From assembly GCA_017590115.1 (NCBI GenBank), contig JAGGNK010008337.1:930001-994000 (forward strand): a DNA stretch of 64,000 bases, read 5' to 3'. How positions within the stretch are numbered: position 1 is the stretch's first letter; every line of letters begins with the position of its first letter. The notes beneath the pieces are model-generated. The model ran no database searches, was not told where the DNA came from, and was given only the letters and a program-made list of their open reading frames with translations. Of the stretch, positions 36,781-49,352 are shown one piece after another. The translations under genes were made by a program, and so were the position numbers. This DNA is from Montifringilla adamsi (taxonomy: Eukaryota; Chordata; Aves; Passeriformes; Passeridae).

Positions 36781-39470
36781 CTGAGCACAGACCACAGCCT
36801 TGGCCAGCTTCTTCCCAAGCAGGTGCCACAAGGCTCCCAATCTGGCACTGAAAGGCAAAGTGGTACCACCACGTTTTGGAGTAAAGGAATGACTTGGCCC
36901 CAGGAGACAGCTTTGAGTTGTGCTGGATTCATAAGACACTAAGGAGAAAAACCTCATCTTTCTCTGCATGTCCCACGAAGGAATATCACAGAAGATGTTT
37001 TGGATGCCAGTAAGGAAGAAGAAACCCCCTGAATCTAGAATTTACCTCCATCACAAATAATCCTGAATAAACACCATTAATAAGCACTGACAATGCTAGT
37101 ATGAAATTCTGTCCCAGCAGTTCCTCATTAAGCTGGCCTGTTCCAAACACTCTAATCTAAAATTATGTGTATCAGGGAAGTCATAAAAAGCAGGAGCTCT
37201 AATCAGCAATGTTTGATGAAAGAAAGGAGTAGATAAGATTTTTTGTATGCCTAGTTAAATAATGGCAGAAAAGGGAGGTGAAGACAACCACAGGCAGGGG
37301 AGAACCTGTAATCAGGCCTCATTAATACTATAGTTAATTGATTTTCTGCTCAGATTCCAAGAAGGAACAGGAATCTTTCTTTAAGGTGGGTAATAGATTA
37401 ACAAACATTGGAGAAGCAGAGAGGAAGGGACACACTTGTATCTAAGCAATGTGAACTTTTCCAGTTTTGGAAAACTCTATTTGCTTCAGAAGTTAGCATG
37501 AAACTCAGTGCTACAGTATTCACAGGCAATTTTAAGCCTTAAAAGATTTTTTTCCCAAACTTTGCATGCTTAACCAAAAAAAAAAAAAAAAGTTTTTCCC
37601 TTTTTGTGAGACTTCCCCTCTCCTTGTATCATATCTGGGGAGCCATAGATTGAAGAATCCAGCATTGCTCTACTCTGCTAATCACTTGGCCTACATTTGA
37701 TTCTCTTTTCAAGTGGTGATTCAGATGCTGTGACTAGTGAGACATGGAGAGAGAAACAAAAACTATTTTCCCAGAATGAAAAAGGCCTGTTTTAATTCAC
37801 TTCAGGTAAACTATGCAGACTTTTTAAGTGGTTGGTGCTGACTGAGATTAAACAGTAGCCGTACGGTGCCAGAAGTGTTGTCCAAGAATATTATCAAAGT
37901 AATGGTCTGTCTGACCACATAAATATGTTCATATGGGACGTTGCTCTCTGAAATCCCATGGGCTGCAGAGCAGGTTGTCCCATGGCATCTCCCCCAAGCC
38001 CTGATATGTCCATTGTGTCAGTGCTGAATTCATCCCAATAGTTCAAATCCAAGAGCAAATCCTTACAAATCTGCTTCCTTACAAATCTGTTTACCTCAAA
38101 GTGCACCTTTTTTTCCCCCCTCTAAAACCTTTTCCTATTTATACCCTGCTTCAACAGCTGTGCTTTATTCCCCATTCAACATCCATTTTCCCTTAAGAGA
38201 GATAATTAATTTAGAACTCCAGGCAATCAGACATAGGTGAGAAACCAGCTTTCCTGGTGTTGCCTTTCTTTTCTTAGCCATTAAATGGTGCAATTGTGCC
38301 TCACGTTTACATGGGAACAAGGGAATACACCCAAAATCAAAATCAGAAAATAATTCCTTTTAATGCTATGAAACATCATGAAACATAGAAGTGCAGAAGT
38401 CATATTCCTCTACTACAGTATTAATTCATCCTGGGTTCTTAGGTACTAGAAAATCAAGAACTGACAAAATTAGGCTTTGATGTGTCATTTTCACTTAAGC
38501 AACCAAGTGCTTGCCCAAGTAAATAGTTTGAAGAAGTGTTTTCAGGAACCTCGGGTGCAGTAACACTTCAGAGATTTCTTTTTCCCATCAGAGAAGAGCA
38601 GTCTGTTTGCATTCATTGGAGATTTCTGTACATGCTCCCTGCTTTTAGTCCTGAAGGCTGCCAGCAGTAGGGTGCTTCAGTTACAGGGTGAATCTCAGCC
38701 CTTCCTTACCCAAAGTGATGGATGCAAAAGGTCACGTTGACACTGCAAAAAGGAAAAATGAGTCCCCAGGCTATGTGAGCTGTCGGCTTAGGTGTTTTGT
38801 CTGAACTGGTCTCAGGGTGTTGTTGACCCTTAGAAAGAAACTCATCCTCTGGGACTCGAAAAGGAAGAGGGGAACTGGGAAGTAGTTGATGTCACCCTCC
38901 TCTCAGTCAGGTTTTAATCCCATAATCTGAGACATCATCTTCCTCACTGCCTTGGGTGACCTGGATGCTCTCAGCCACCTTGTGCTGCTCCCTCAGGGAA
39001 GGAATACAAAGCAGGAATCAGGTCATAGGTGTCCTGAGAACATATAAGTGGGCACATATTGGTGATCTCAGTTATTTAGTGAGATCTGTGCTCATGTTTC
39101 ATCACCCTAGACTGAGGTCAAATCCTCTTTTGATTTTAGCATGTAAAAAGTCCTTTCTTGACTCTGTAATTAAGTATATTATTTATTCCATACCTTTAAT
39201 GTAACGAGTGACTTCTGCTAGCCTGCTTTTTGCATGATTTCCCTTTAGAGCTAAAACAGTTGGGATAGTGAAAAATACATTACTTGTCACCTCCCACCCC
39301 CCCAATATTGGCAGGGTGTGTAAAGTACGAAAGCGAAAACATTCACACGCACCGTGTTCTACCACAGAGAGCCTACTTGGACTCCTGTTTTAATAAAATC
39401 CAGGTGATTCCATGTGATTCTACCTTTGCAACACAGCATGTGCTCACGCTGGGCGCATTGTGTTTTGCAG

Positions 39471-39612
39471 ACGCTACGGGAGAAGCCTGGTGGAGAGGGG
39501 CTTGCGGATGAGAGCGAGAGAAAACTACATTTGCAGTGAATAAAAGCATCCCTCACAGAGGATCTCTCAACTCAGTGACCTTTGAAGTTGCAAGGACACG
39601 TGGCCTAGACAG
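39471..39612 (+). ncRNA. Candidate noncoding or 5' UTR exon, plus strand
   Basis: The acceptor ends CATTGTGTTTTGCAG and the donor is TAGACAG|GTAAGGG, one of the strongest in the intergenic region. The 142 bases between are of ordinary exon length, richer in CpG than the flanks at the left side, and contain stops in all three frames, so an internal coding role is excluded. Together with 34,773-34,978 on the same strand it could form part of a long noncoding RNA or an untranslated leader. It could also be a decoy. Confidence 0.35.
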
Positions 39613-40196
39613 GTAAGGGAATTATGTTACTCATTATTTTACGGTGGTTTTGTGCTGTGAAGCGTGCTTGTACAAGGAAAGAGCAGTTTGCAAAACTGTG
39701 TTTAAAAAGAGCTGGATTTGTCAGCCATGACAATAGCTAGGGGAAGATTTAAATAAAATAATAGGTGTTTTTTGCCTTTAATGTCTATAATTAGTTAATG
39801 CAGCATAAAAACCAGCACATCATTACTCTTCCTGTCTCCACTGTAGAAAAAATCAACAAAGAGAAAACATGCAAACCCAGTATTTTTTAGCTTGTCTTTC
39901 AAGAGCCTGACTCCTGTTTAGTATGCATTTAGTAACGATGCATTCAAATGAATAATTTAGACCTTTGATGACAACTTTTCAAGAGCAGTTTTATCAATGT
40001 CAGACAGCTTCCCGTTTTTGACCATAGAAACACAAGACAGAAACCACCACTGCCATTATTAGTTTTGGCTCATCTTCCTGCCGTTTGGATAGGAAAGCCC
40101 CATTTAATTTTTTTTTTTTTCTGGGAGTGAATTGGCATCGTTACTTTTAGAACTTCCTGATTGTAAATGCTGAATCAAATGTATTACCATAAAATT

Positions 40197-40213
40197 AAAA
40201 AAAAAAAAAAAAG
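40197..40213. repeat. Poly(A) tract
   Basis: About 17 A in a row, with a T10-11 run some 80 bases to the left. Simple sequence only. Confidence 0.85.
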
Positions 40214-43200
40214 CCCTGCCTTGTACCAGCAGTGCTAAAGCTGCAAAGCCAGACACTCCTGGGAAATGTTAGAATTTACACTGTCTTAATTTTGCAGGTT
40301 ATTGCTTCTGTGTTCTAAGGCACAGACAGTCACCTTACAGGTACTGACAGGCTTGCTTACAACAGACCCAGTGATGCCACATTTACTTACAGAGGCTGGA
40401 AGAGGGAACCATCCTCACTCAGCAGAGCGGTTCCCTTTGTTGACAGTGCTTTTGGTGGCAGTTGTGTGAGGAAGGATTATTGTAAGGACTTTTATGTTCA
40501 GCTGCACACAGTTGCTCCACATTCTGGTGCTCACACCGACAGCCTCAAAGGGGTTAATTTGAAGTCAAGGACTGTGTCTGTCCCTTTCTGTTATTGTCTG
40601 TGGATCTAGCAGGTGTAAGGAGTTCATGAATTTTTGTATGAATTTTTCCCATCCCTGTGGGTATTTTTCAGGTTGTCACTTACTATTTCACTTTGTTAGG
40701 GAAGGATACGTAGAGTAAAAAGAACTTTGAAATCAAGAAATCAGCTAAAAATATCACTAAACATTTAGTATTCCCTTCCACATGCTCATGGAGATTTTTT
40801 CCAGCTTTTTCTTTGAACCTTATTGATTCCTGTTATGAACATAATCTTATGTAGGTGCACACCCTGCATAAGGTGCCGAGCTGCACAGTGTTCTCTTGGA
40901 TTCAGTAACAGACTTAAATTTAGCAATTTTCTGATTGGAAATAATGCCATTATTCATGTGCCCTTGTACCAACTCCCAAGCTGCTGCCTGGCTCTCTTGA
41001 CAATATGACGTTCCTGATGCACATTATCTCAGAGGTCAGTGCAGAAGGAAAGGTGTTATACAACACTCAAGAACAAATCCTCCAAGGAGGAGGTCTCAGA
41101 TAGGCACAAAAATCCAGTCTTGGCACAATATCTGCTGGGTCCTTGCACACTTTAAATATATGCAGTGTTCCCTTACTGGGTGTTACTTACAGCTGAGACA
41201 TCAGCACTGGCTCAGTACACACAGTGTAGTCATTGGGACAACTGGCCACAAGAATGGTGAAGAGCAGTGACTGATGGGCTAAACTGGGGGGAACAGGAGC
41301 TCGTTCTTATTCTTTGAGGTTGTATGGAGGTTTTTCTTATAGCTTATGTTACTTTGTGAGCAACCTGCAAAGGCACCAGAAGACAGCAATCTAAATCCAC
41401 AAGCAACCGAGCAGCCGCAGTCAGTTTGTATTCAGAATTTTGTTTCCCCGTCATATCTAAATTCAAGATTTTGGGTCCAGTTGCTCAGTGGCTTGATTGC
41501 TATATCTGAAAATGATATACAGTTCTCAGAGCATTGTGAAAAAGCAAAGGCTAGATCTTCATGAGCCCGGCAGCCAAGGCGTGAGCACGGAGTGAGCTGT
41601 GAGACATGCTTAGAGCGGCCCGGGACCCAGGACACAGCTTGGCCAGCCCTGAGCATCCTGCTGCTGCAGCCAGCCTTCCTCCTGCCCCCTGGGCCGCAGC
41701 CCCGCAGGGCTGACCCTGCCCAGCTGCAAAGGGAGAAGCTGTGCAGCTGCAAACAGCTGGCACAGGGGCCTGGCACAAGGAGCCCCCGGCTCAGGGGTGC
41801 TAATGGGGACGTGAGCCCCTTCAGGCTCTGCCCTGCCCTGCCGTGGAGCCTCTTCCTCTAGAGGCTTGCGTGCCACCGAGCACGAGAGCTGTGAGGACCT
41901 GGAGATTAAAATATTTGATTTGCCTGAGCAGAAAGGACTTACTGACACAAACCAGGGCCTGTGATGAGATCTTGTTTACCAGGCAAGTGTGGGGCTGGAA
42001 ACCAATGCACCAAAATTGCTGCGACCAGAAATTAGACTCACTTAGTGAACGAAATTCATTAAAACAAGCTATGCCTCACATCACGCCTTTTGCATGACTG
42101 ATCTAACACTGTTACTTCCTTCATGCTTTCTCCCAGAATGACCTTTTTAGAGCAAAACATTTGTAGAAAGTCACTTGTAAAAATTATGAAGTAAAAAATA
42201 AAAAAATGTCAGTCTTCCATAATGAGGCACTTGCTAATAAAGCCTTTAATTAAAGTGTTGTTGAAAAACATAAAAGACAATTTTACAAACCACAGATGTG
42301 TGCAGTAAGTCACTTGTGCAACATCTTTAGCAATTTCTTTTTAAGAACCTTTGATGGGTTTTCTTTATATCAAAATTTTCCTTTATTCCTTTCCCCTTAA
42401 ACATCAGTGGCCCCACACTTGCACTGGCCATAATCTCATTAAATAGGTTTAAAAGATTTTCTTACCAGGAGTTACTCTGCAAAAGTGATTTGAAGTGGAA
42501 GGAAGAAGCCTTGTGAATTAGAGGCGCAGCAGACACAATGGCAGGAGTGTGTGAAATTGTAGAACAAGGGGAGAGACAAGAGCTGGTGACTGGATTACTG
42601 ATAGAGCTGGGAGAGAACCATGAAGTATCTGTATCTGATAAACTCCCTGTATCTCTCATGCTAATGTGCCTTTCTTCAGATACAGGACAGAAAGCCCCAA
42701 GGCCCTGCTCACAGAAATTGGTGTTGTGCTGCTCACTAACAGCACCTCTGGCTAATTTAGGCAAGCAGATTAAAATAGGCCTGAGAAAAGCAACAAAAGG
42801 AAAGATTTGTGTCCCTTGTATCTTCCTTTCATACTGATATCCTTGGGATGGCAAAGGAGAGCTGGTCGGTACCACGCCAGTTTGTGGTACAAGCATCTGG
42901 TGTCTGTGCTGTAAGCACGTTTTTATGAAGCACATTTTGGGGGCTGGTGCTTCTTTTCTCTCTTTTTCTCTCTACTTCTCCATCCAAACAGAAATCTGCT
43001 CATCCCAGCAAGAATAGTAGTAGTACATCTATGTGTAAATGGTGGAGAAAAAAAGCTTCAGTCTCCATTGCATTGCTGGCAATCAGCAGAAACTGAGAAC
43101 TGTCTTTTCTCTCCCAAATGCCCACCCACAAGCTCAGCTTCCCCCTGAACACACTGTGTGTGGTGCACAAACCTGCTGATCCCCTAGGCACAGCTATATA

Positions 43201-43513
43201 ATAAGGGGTTCATTGCCAGCAGATTAAAATTCAGGTTAACACCTATTGGCCCACACAGAGCTGAACTGGCAGCAAGGAGCAGGTCTCATTAGCACTCTGC
43301 TGTGCTGCCCCATAGACCCAGGAGCTGATAGCAGTTATTTATACTTCTAGAAGGTAGGTATAAACCACAGAAATTATTACAGTTGTGCTTGGACTGGGAG
43401 ACAAAGGTGTGTTGGCTCACTCTGGGTGCCCCAGGATTTGGGATATGAGGCTGGATAAGGGATGTGCAGGACACACACACCAGCGAGAGAGCAAATGGTT
43501 CACTTGACTCCAG

Positions 43514-43549
43514 AAGCCAAGAGATGCTGTGGGATCCTCTGGTCTGGCC
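43514..43549 (+). repeat. Fragment of an old dispersed repeat, copy 1
   Basis: This block, with the core GAGATGCTGTGGGATCCTCT, matches the block at 58,496-58,532 over about 35 bases, with roughly five differences and the same orientation. The form 'GATCATC.GGTCTGGCC' resembles ancient CR1-type ends of reptiles and birds, but the match is too short to name a family. Confidence 0.45.
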
Positions 43550-46500
43550 ATGGCTCTGGGCAGCATCCAGCAGTGACAGGCAAGTCCTCTGAGTTGCCTC
43601 AAAAGAAAGATTTTGTTAGGAAGAAACCCTCTTCTGACATAGAAATCACACTTTTACTATTATTAAATAGTAATATAATTTTTAAAAAATCAACAGGGCT
43701 TTTAATTTCTGAAGGCACAGAGGTCCAGAGCTGTAGGGCTACAGTAGCTGACTTTCATTACAACTGGTTTCAGACGGGGATTTTAAGAGCCCCATTCTTT
43801 GGGCAGATTTTTCTTTTCAGGAAGTGGAAGAAGAATGGAAACTAAGTTGGTTTTGCAGCTTGACTAGGAGCTGTTCATCTGAAGGTCCCACAGGTTTGGT
43901 AGACAGGATATTGCCTTACATTTGTATTCACCTTTCTGATTTAAACAATAGCACGTCTTCCCTAGGAAACTAAACAGTATTTAACTAGTGCTGAATTACA
44001 AGTGACACTGAAAAACCTGGTTTTGCAAGGAAAAAAATATGAAAAAATTGCATTGATTAAAGTTACCAGCTTAAAATTATTTGTTCAAAGTTCACCCAGT
44101 GCAGTGAAAGCCCCCATAAAACCAACCTACAGGAGAAAGTGTATGCATATAATCTGCAATGCTGCCATTCAGAGCCAGACAGGGTAGGAAATAAGAGGTT
44201 ACATGCAATTTGAGCTCTAACCCCAAGTTAGAGTCTCAGCATAGCTGGAGGTTTTTTGCTAAATTTGTCACCACTGTAGCAGGGAACAACCAAGAAAGAT
44301 GGAAAGAGCATAATTAGACTTCAGGCTCAGTATCTCAGGGGTGGGAGCAGAGCAGCTCTCCACCCCTTTGGAACCAAAAGCTGATCTCAAGAAATATCAT
44401 AAACCCAGCCAAAAAAAGAGATGTCACTATGTGGTTGCATTGTATTTAGGATAGTTAAAAAGACAGAACTGTATTCAGTTGCACTTTTGAAAGAGAGAGT
44501 TTAAACCAGCTAAGAGTTTGATTTGAAACTGAAATGCTGTGTTCTGGTTTGTTTTATGAATGTCCATAAATGCTGCACTTTTAGGTGATTTAAAAACCAC
44601 CCGTTTTCAGTGAAATGATGCTTCAAGGGTAGTGAGGTTATGGCACATTTTCTGAAGGGTGGATTAACATTGGGTAGGACACCAAATGCCAGTGAGTGCC
44701 AAATCCTGCTGTATTCTAGATTATCAAAGCATGTCTTCATGTTTTGGAAAAGAAAAAAAGCAGTCCATCTTGAATTTTTTTCCTGTTCGTCCTTTGGTTT
44801 CTCAAAAATCCCACTTCATTTAGGGTGATATTTCTGAAATGGATATTGAAAAAAATGCTTCTTTGATGTGAGGATCCCCAGTCTCTCATTAAATCAATAT
44901 TGTGTATTAGTTGTCCTCTCCATCTCTGAAAAAAATCAAGTCATAAATCTTTCTGGCATCTCTATTCATTCTCCTGATTATACCATATAATGCTGAGGAA
45001 CAAAGCAAGCTTTTTTTTTTGCTAAATTACATGTCTGGAGAGGCTTGTGAGGGGGACTGTGTAGCTGTGGAGATAAAACCTCTAACTCCACATTAATATA
45101 TAGCTCAAAAAGAAAAGAAATTGGAACAGCCATGAAATGTGGAGTACAAGATACACCTTGCATTAGTATTTCTGAGCTAAAGGAATGGGCTATCAAGATT
45201 TAGGTGGCATAATATTCTGAATTCTATTTTAAAAGCATCATTATCATCAGAGAACACTTAATATAAATCCTTCCTACGGATTCCCTGCAGGAATAAGGTG
45301 GCCTAGCTAACAAAGCCTTGATTTATTCAATAAAACATACTCCATTTTCCTATGAAATGTAGACAAAGCACCTGCTTCTACCATCTCCATGGCTCAGCTG
45401 CCACTGCACAAATATTCCTTTATATCCAAGGAGTACCTGGGCACTACCACATGTCCTGATGTACAAAGGACTCCATTCACACGCCTCGCAAGAAAGAGCA
45501 AACAAGGACACCACAACTGCTAAGCACACAGGAACTTGTTCAGCTCCAACAGACACAGCATTTCCCACCCCCTGCCAGGATTTTCACACAGCAACGCCTT
45601 AGCAGGCTCGTGAAGGAAGCCAAAACAAGAGCAGGGTTTGCTGCCTTAGCTCTTCCCTTTGCAGCCTTGCAGGAGGAAGGGTGACAATCAGGGTCCTTGC
45701 AACCCACAACCTGTAAAAGCAGGTTGCACCTTTACCTGTGCCCCAGAGACGCTTTTGCTTCTCATTTATCAATCTGCCTCGTGAGACCGCTGTGCCAATA
45801 GCGATGTTCGTGTCTCTGTCCTTACGTGCTGTCCCTAATGAGTGCCCCTGGAGCCATTGACTGCTCCCAGACTGGGGCACAGCACACGACTGGGACCATC
45901 CCGCAGATCTGCCTGGCTGTGTTGTGGGCTCCTGCTGGCAGCGCTCATTTTGGGATGATCTAAAACAGCAGGTCTAGAGACTGAGTAGGTCTCACCAGCA
46001 TTCCGGTGGGTGCCGGCCTGCTGGCAAATTCCAGCCCTAAATCAGGCACACAAGGAGCCCTGCTGAGGTCAGGGAGAGTGCTCAGCTGAGCAAGGCTTAC
46101 GCACAAGAACTGCAACACAAGCTCCTGCTAATTGCAGTGAGAGCAGACTTGGCCCCAAGGAAGGGAGGTACCAAAAGCATCCAAGAGGATTCTCTCTGTG
46201 TCCTTGTGTGAATTCACCAGCGGAGTACACGCCAAACGTGGATGTGTACTAGGAATGAGAGATACAGAAGCTTGAATGGCATCCAGGCAGTATCCCTGTC
46301 ATGCAGTACACTGATTATCTTCCCAGATCCATCCCACCGTGTTTCAGCCCTGCTTCAAACCAGTGTCTTACCTGAGCACAACGATTTTCCCAAGGAGACT
46401 TTCCAGTAACTGTGCACCAAAACCCACTTTGTGGAACAAGTTGTGATGCTGCTTCGGGTACAGCAATCAGGAACCCAACAGGGAGAGAAATGCAGCTCTA

Positions 46501-49182
46501 TCAGGCAGCATAACTCAGAATTACATTGCTGCAAGACGTCTGCTCTTTAGTGCATGGCTCTGATCAGATCATAAAGAGCACGCATGGAAGAGTAACCTCC
46601 AGACACTCACCCATGAATCTGTAAATGCACATGTTACCAGCACAGGCAGGCTGAACACGTAGAGGGTTCTCAGTACAGATTAGAACAACAGATCACTCCC
46701 ATTCCTACAGCTTTCACAACCTGGCTGTAAGAAAATAAATTGCAGCTTAGGGAACTGGCAAGTTACAGTCTGTGTTTAGAAGATGACGAGATGGCAAATA
46801 TCTGTGTGTAATGTTTAGTGCTTATGAAACCCTCCCCTATTTTGCTCTAAACAATTCTGAATAAAATAGCAGGCTGTCTTAACGCAGCCCAAACCCAGCC
46901 CCTCTGTGATAAGGATTTAAAGATGCTTACACCTAGTTTGTAAGCAGCTTCATTTCTGATTAGGATTAAAAAGTATCCTGAGTGTTAATCCTGCGTTCTT
47001 CAGTAAGCTTAAAAGAAAGGAAAATATATAGTGAAAAATTCTTCACTAACCAATCAACCAACCAACATTAGTGTCAGGATGGCTACAAAATTGCTTTCTG
47101 CGTGTCTGCAATAATTCAATTATCGTTTGTGCTTGCGAAGGAACATGAAGCGTTGGTTACTTTGGGACAATACTCTCGCAGCTCTCTTTGGAAACCATTT
47201 GTGCTACTAAATCATTTATTCCCAGCACTGTGCTCAGCTGACAGTCCCATACATCAGCTCATCCAGAAGAGAAGATCTATATAAAGTCTTGGAGCGGCTC
47301 TTCCCAGCACAGGACGCTCGTGTCTTGTCTGCGGCCAGGACATCAATACAGCACCACCTTCTTTGGTTTCATCAAGCCTCGAGCAAGGCTGGTAATTTCC
47401 ATTTCCCCCCTCAACACCCAGACCTACTTTCCTTTAAAAACTCTGATCTTTGCATGGCTTTCCACCCCCTCGTACACCGCAGTTTCTATAATCATCACCT
47501 TATGTAAGAGACCCAGAACCGGGAGCGGTTATTTATCCATGTTTGCGTGCCCTGGCTTTCTCCCCAGACAGCACCAAAATAACCGAACAGGTCCCCATTT
47601 GGTGCACGTGGGCTGGCATACCCTTGTAATCAGTGGTGCCCGCTGTCACCCTAAGGGGAGCGATGCTGGGATCAGAGAAAAAGGGTTCCTGCTGAAGGTA
47701 TCATATAGGGTCCTTGCTTTGGTGCTATCTTTCCAAATATTCAACTCCACTCGTGTGCTACACAGCAGGTGATGGGGTACCCAGCTCTGCCAGTGCCCTG
47801 GGTTTGCACAAAGGGAGACATGCAGGGAAGCAGCAGGGAGCATCACAAGTCCCAGAGCCACTGCAGCAGACAAACCTGCACCCACCCAGAGAGTCAGGCT
47901 TCTGACTCGGCCCCTGTGTGGCTCTCATTGTTGGCCTGTTTATTTTCAGGTGGCCCTGTTGCAGCATGGTGACTCAGCTGGTTTCTAACTGACCTGGCAG
48001 GTTTTTACTCCTCTTCTGTCCTGCTTGCTGGCAGAACAACAAAGTCTGGGGGATGTATGTGCCCCGACACCCACGCAGGAGCTGTGGGAGAAGCCTCCTC
48101 CCGAGGAGAGGAAGTTTTTGCAGACAGATGCCTCTGTTTGAAGTGTCCATGTGTATTTAGGCCCTGCTCCATCAGAGCATGGGAGCACTCAGCCTTAGGC
48201 ACATCCATACTGCTGTCACCAGGCCATGTAAAGTAAGGTGGGTATTTAAGTCTTTCCTGGGCTTAAAGCTTCAGGTTTTTGTCCTGGCAGCTCTTGTAGC
48301 CTGCAGTGCTCTAGGTTGATGATTAACAGAGCAGCTAAAGATGAAAGTTTACAGCATACACATATTTCTGCAGTGAAAAAGCACAGGATAACTTGTTTAA
48401 TCCATTCTGGGAAGGGCTTTTACAAGCAAACATGCATTTACCCTTTTTATTAGGCATTTCAGCCACAAAATTTATGACCTCAGCACAGTCTTGCCCTGTG
48501 CAGAGCACCTGTAAGGCAGGAGTTGCTGCAGGAGAAGTCAGCAGTGCATGGCCTATAAATGCCTGTAAGACACCATACAGTGTGCTGGGGTTAGCAGCAG
48601 CTTCATAGGGATAGACACATCCCACATTCAGTCACTGTTTCAACCCACTTCTTGTCTTGCCAATTTGGTTCCTGCCCAGCTCTTCACTGACTTTGTTACT
48701 TTGAGGGAAGCAGATGGGAGCTCGTGGTATTCCAGAAGGCTGGGGGAGTTTCTAATGGGCCCAGATAAGTTTGACAACAAAAGCCTAGTCCTGAAGAAAT
48801 ACTTTTCTTCGTGTTGCTGGTACCCTCCATCAGCTTTGTTCCTTGGCCAAACCATTTCTTCAGTGAGTTGCTTTAGTCTGATTGTCCCTGCCACTCTCCA
48901 GGCCACCTTCCTTCCGTTTCTCCCTCATTTCTGCAGAAGTGAACTCCAGACTGTACAATCCAAAATAAAAGACTTAATTTTTATAACTTGTCAGCCAGAC
49001 AAAATTAGTTTTGCTGATAAGGGAAATCCGCTTGTTTACTGGAAGAGAGACGGAAAGTAGCTGTGCCAGCTCGGGGGATCGTACTGAGCCGGGACTGGAA
49101 ATAGCAGCACTCAGCCTCAGAGTTCATCAGTGAGCCACTTCTTCAGTAAAATCACCCAAACAATTTCCTGATGCTTCCCTAG

Positions 49183-49231
49183 TCATGCCTCTCTGCAATT
49201 CTTCTCCCCCCTGAGCTGTTGATTTGGAAAA
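49183..49231 (+). other. Candidate short exon, plus strand
   Basis: The acceptor ends GATGCTTCCCTAG and the donor is GGAAAA|GTAAGT. One frame is open through 49 bases and would continue in frame into the candidate at 49,331-49,352. The intron between would be only about 100 bases. There is no family signal. Very likely a decoy pair, but the donor is strong. Confidence 0.12.
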
Positions 49232-49330
49232 GTAAGTCCCTTTTTCTTCTCTTCAGAAACTGCATTGCTTTACTGACAGGCTTGAAAATGGACATTATGG
49301 TTGATTGTCTTATTCACTGATCTTCCACAG

Positions 49331-49352
49331 TGATGGCATACAGCAATGATCA
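49331..49352 (+). other. Candidate 22-base microexon, plus strand
   Basis: A strong acceptor (TTCACTGATCTTCCACAG) and a strong donor (GATCA|GTAAGT) enclose just 22 bases. Microexons of this size exist in neural genes, but no host gene on the plus strand is evident here. Confidence 0.12.

Larger units (their letters stand above)
34979..39470. other. Intergenic DNA, no supported gene
   Basis: No recognisable exon of normal size. It contains an AT-rich block at 35.44-35.80 kb that reads like conserved noncoding DNA, a (CTC)n tract at 35,918-35,936, a perfect two-unit 20-base repeat at 36,741-36,780 and an A15 run at about 37,576. Open frames of 90-108 codons near 36.0-36.97 kb lie in mildly GC-rich sequence with no further support. 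Confidence 0.5.

Noticed and set aside
38041..38051. GTTCAAATCC, similar to a tRNA B box
   Set aside because: No A box, acceptor stem or anticodon arm around it.
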